Source of the DNA: an uncultured Prevotellaceae bacterium
GTDB lineage: Bacteria > Bacteroidota > Bacteroidia > Bacteroidales > Bacteroidaceae
Assembly (NCBI GenBank): GCA_902789415.1
Contig: CADAOD010000018.1
Span: forward strand, 1-64,000
DNA: 64,000 nt
Reading direction: 5' to 3'
Shown here piece after piece: positions 62,410 through 64,000 of the stretch. Below the pieces are notes generated by a model. The model did not search any database and had not been told where the DNA came from. It saw nothing but the letters and a program-made list of their open reading frames with translations. The first letter of the stretch is position 1. Each line of letters opens with the position of its first letter. Both the position numbers and the translations under genes were made by a program.

Positions 62410-64000
62410 TTAGAATTCCTGACCGAGAATGAAGTGGAAGTTGCTACCACCCTTCTTCTGTGCACCATACTGGCTGGTGTAAACATTGTCGAAACCGTAT
62501 GCCCAGTCGATACCCATCAAACCAACCATAGGCAGGAAGATACGAACACCGAGACCTGCCGAACGCTTCATCTTGAATGGGTTGAAGTCCTTGGCGTTGG
62601 CCCAAGCGTTACCACCCTCCAGGAAGCCCAGTCCGTAGATAGTGGTGTTACCCAGCATGAATGGGTAGCGCAGCTCGAGTGTGAATCGGTCGTAAGCGTA
62701 AGAGTTGTAAGATGAGATGGTACCACCCTTCATCATGGTCTCGTAGGCCGAAGAGTAAGAGAGTGATCCATTCTCGTATCCGCGCAGTCCGATAGTCTCC
62801 TCCGAGTAGCCGTATGAGTATCCGCTCATACCGTCACCACCTACGTAGAAGGTCTCGAATGGTGAGCGCTTATTGCTGTTGTAGCTGCCTAACAGTCCCA
62901 TCTCTACACGTGTCATCAGCACAAAGCACTTCTGACCGCCTGTGAGGGCTGTAAAGGTACGGCTCTTAAACTTCCACTTGTGGTACTCAATCCAGCGATA
63001 CACATCCTGCAACTCGTCCTCATAGGTTGCCGAGCTAGAGTTCTTGGCCAGGGTAGAGTAATCCTTGTTGTCGAACAGCGACCATGGTGGAGTAACGGTT
63101 ACCGATGCCATGAACTCTGAACCACGACGTGGGAAGAGCTGGTTGTCGGTAGATGTTCGACTCAGTGTTATACCGAGGTTGATATTGTTACAGTTACCAT
63201 TGTGGATGTAGAAGTAGCTCCAGTCGCGCAGCATGTAGCGTGAGAAACCGAGCTGTGCCGACAGCTGGAAGTAGTCGTCAGGCCAGCGCAGGCGCTTACC
63301 CCATCCTAATGATGCACCGAACACCGTCATGGTCTTGTCGTCGTCGAGCATCGACTCATAGTTGTAATAGTAATTGTTGTATGAGCCGTAGCCGTAGCTG
63401 TACATGGCGTAGTTGTTGTAGAATGCGTTGTTACGGTAGTAGCTCGAGATATCGCTCTGCTTAGAGTAGAACACACCTACATTCAGGCTATTAGGACGCT
63501 TGCCGCCAAACCAGTTGGTACCGTAGTTGGCACTCAGCGAGCTGTAGTAGCTACCGTTGGTCTGGAAGCTGAAGCCCAGCTGCTCACCATCGCCATAAGG
63601 CAGGATACCGCGGTGCAGCTTGTTCTTACCAAACAGATTGCGGATAGAGAAGTTGTTGAACTTGATACCAACCTTACCGATGATACCTGTCTGTCCCCAA
63701 CCTAATGAGAACTCCAGCTGGTCGTTACTCTTCTGCTCCAAGCGCCAGTTTACGTCAACCGAACCGTCCTCAACGTTTGGCTTGATATCGGGTACAACCT
63801 TTTCAGGATCAAAGAATCCCATTGATGCGATATCGCGTACCGAACGTGTCAGTGCCTCCTTGTTAAACAGGTCACCTGGCTTGGTGCGCAACTCGCGGCG
63901 TACAACCTCCTCGTAAAGGCGATCGTTACCATAGATGCGAACGTGGTTCAGGTGAGCCTGAGGACCTTCGGTTACACGCATCTCGATATCGATAGAGTCG
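62410..64000 (-). CDS. bamA: Outer membrane protein assembly factor BamA (partial, N-terminus beyond window)
   Basis: Omp85-family beta-barrel that inserts outer-membrane proteins. About 530 C-terminal residues are visible; the reading frame is open to the right edge, so the start lies beyond 64000. The visible part begins in the last POTRA domain (VRIYGNDRLYEEVVRRELRT, RDIASMGFFDPEKVVPDIKP). The 16-strand barrel follows, with FYVGGDGMSGYSYGYSEETI containing the region of the conserved loop 6 motif, and terminal GSNFHFILGQEF ending in phenylalanine. An extracellular-loop stretch near the middle is unusually rich in Y and N (NNAFYNNYAMYSYGYGSYNN). Confidence 0.95.
   Translation of the reverse strand, partial: DSIDIEMRVTEGPQAHLNHVRIYGNDRLYEEVVRRELRTKPGDLFNKEALTRSVRDIASMGFFDPEKVVPDIKPNVEDGSVDVNWRLEQKSNDQLEFSLGWGQTGIIGKVGIKFNNFSIRNLFGKNKLHRGILPYGDGEQLGFSFQTNGSYYSSLSANYGTNWFGGKRPNSLNVGVFYSKQSDISSYYRNNAFYNNYAMYSYGYGSYNNYYYNYESMLDDDKTMTVFGASLGWGKRLRWPDDYFQLSAQLGFSRYMLRDWSYFYIHNGNCNNINLGITLSRTSTDNQLFPRRGSEFMASVTVTPPWSLFDNKDYSTLAKNSSSATYEDELQDVYRWIEYHKWKFKSRTFTALTGGQKCFVLMTRVEMGLLGSYNSNKRSPFETFYVGGDGMSGYSYGYSEETIGLRGYENGSLSYSSAYETMMKGGTISSYNSYAYDRFTLELRYPFMLGNTTIYGLGFLEGGNAWANAKDFNPFKMKRSAGLGVRIFLPMVGLMGIDWAYGFDNVYTSQYGAQKKGGSNFHFILGQEF

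Overview
The window comes from a member of the Bacteroidota, most likely Bacteroidales close to Prevotella. The evidence is the repeated TAnnTTTG -7 promoter box, a fused SecDF, GH97/GH2/GH3/GH43 glycosidases with signal peptides, glycine-lipid acyltransferases, DUF4271 and DUF3737 proteins, a RprX/RprY-like two-component pair, and tRNA genes without an encoded CCA. This placement is inferred from gene content, not from a marker-gene tree. Most of the window is core chromosome.

Layout. 1-3.2 kb: the start of gyrB (cut by the window edge), rpsT and tRNA-Glu on the minus strand, then recO on the plus strand. 3.2-18.7 kb: a complete division and cell wall (dcw) cluster on the minus strand, in the order mraZ-rsmH-ftsL-ftsI-murE-mraY-murD-ftsW-murG-murC-ftsQ-ftsA-ftsZ. 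A likely MraZ operator of three repeats at 10-bp spacing sits before mraZ. murF is not in its usual place between murE and mraY. 18.8-23.7 kb: a glycine-lipid acyltransferase pair, a membrane protein resembling CPBP proteases without their catalytic residues, and a sensor kinase/response regulator pair.

23.7-27.5 kb is the least ordinary region. Four small lipoprotein genes surround a 1-kb non-coding stretch. That stretch holds a palindromic element of about 500 bp built from ATGTAGGC octamers and a 265-275 bp direct repeat carrying the 3' remnant of a neighbouring lipoprotein gene. It looks like a local segmental duplication that has since rearranged. 27.6-41.5 kb is a carbohydrate region: a GH97-GH2-GH3 operon, a DUF3836-like secreted protein, a DUF3737-malY pair, a GH43 enzyme, and a GH28-GH43 fusion. 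There is no SusC/SusD pair or regulator beside them.

41.5-64 kb returns to housekeeping: tRNA-Arg, secDF, an endonuclease/phosphatase-family protein with rhomboid, hup, a KduD-like dehydrogenase, and tRNA-Gln. Next comes a long minus-strand run M16 peptidase-metK-DUF4271-hemD-rnpA-yidD-tyrS, then aroQ-methyltransferase-rbfA-lolE, xerD, and bamA-ompH-ompH-ompH-murI, with bamA cut by the right edge. I found no CRISPR array, prophage, insertion sequence with a transposase, or recognisable defence system. The best candidates for something undescribed are the ATGTAGGC palindromic element and the duplication around it.
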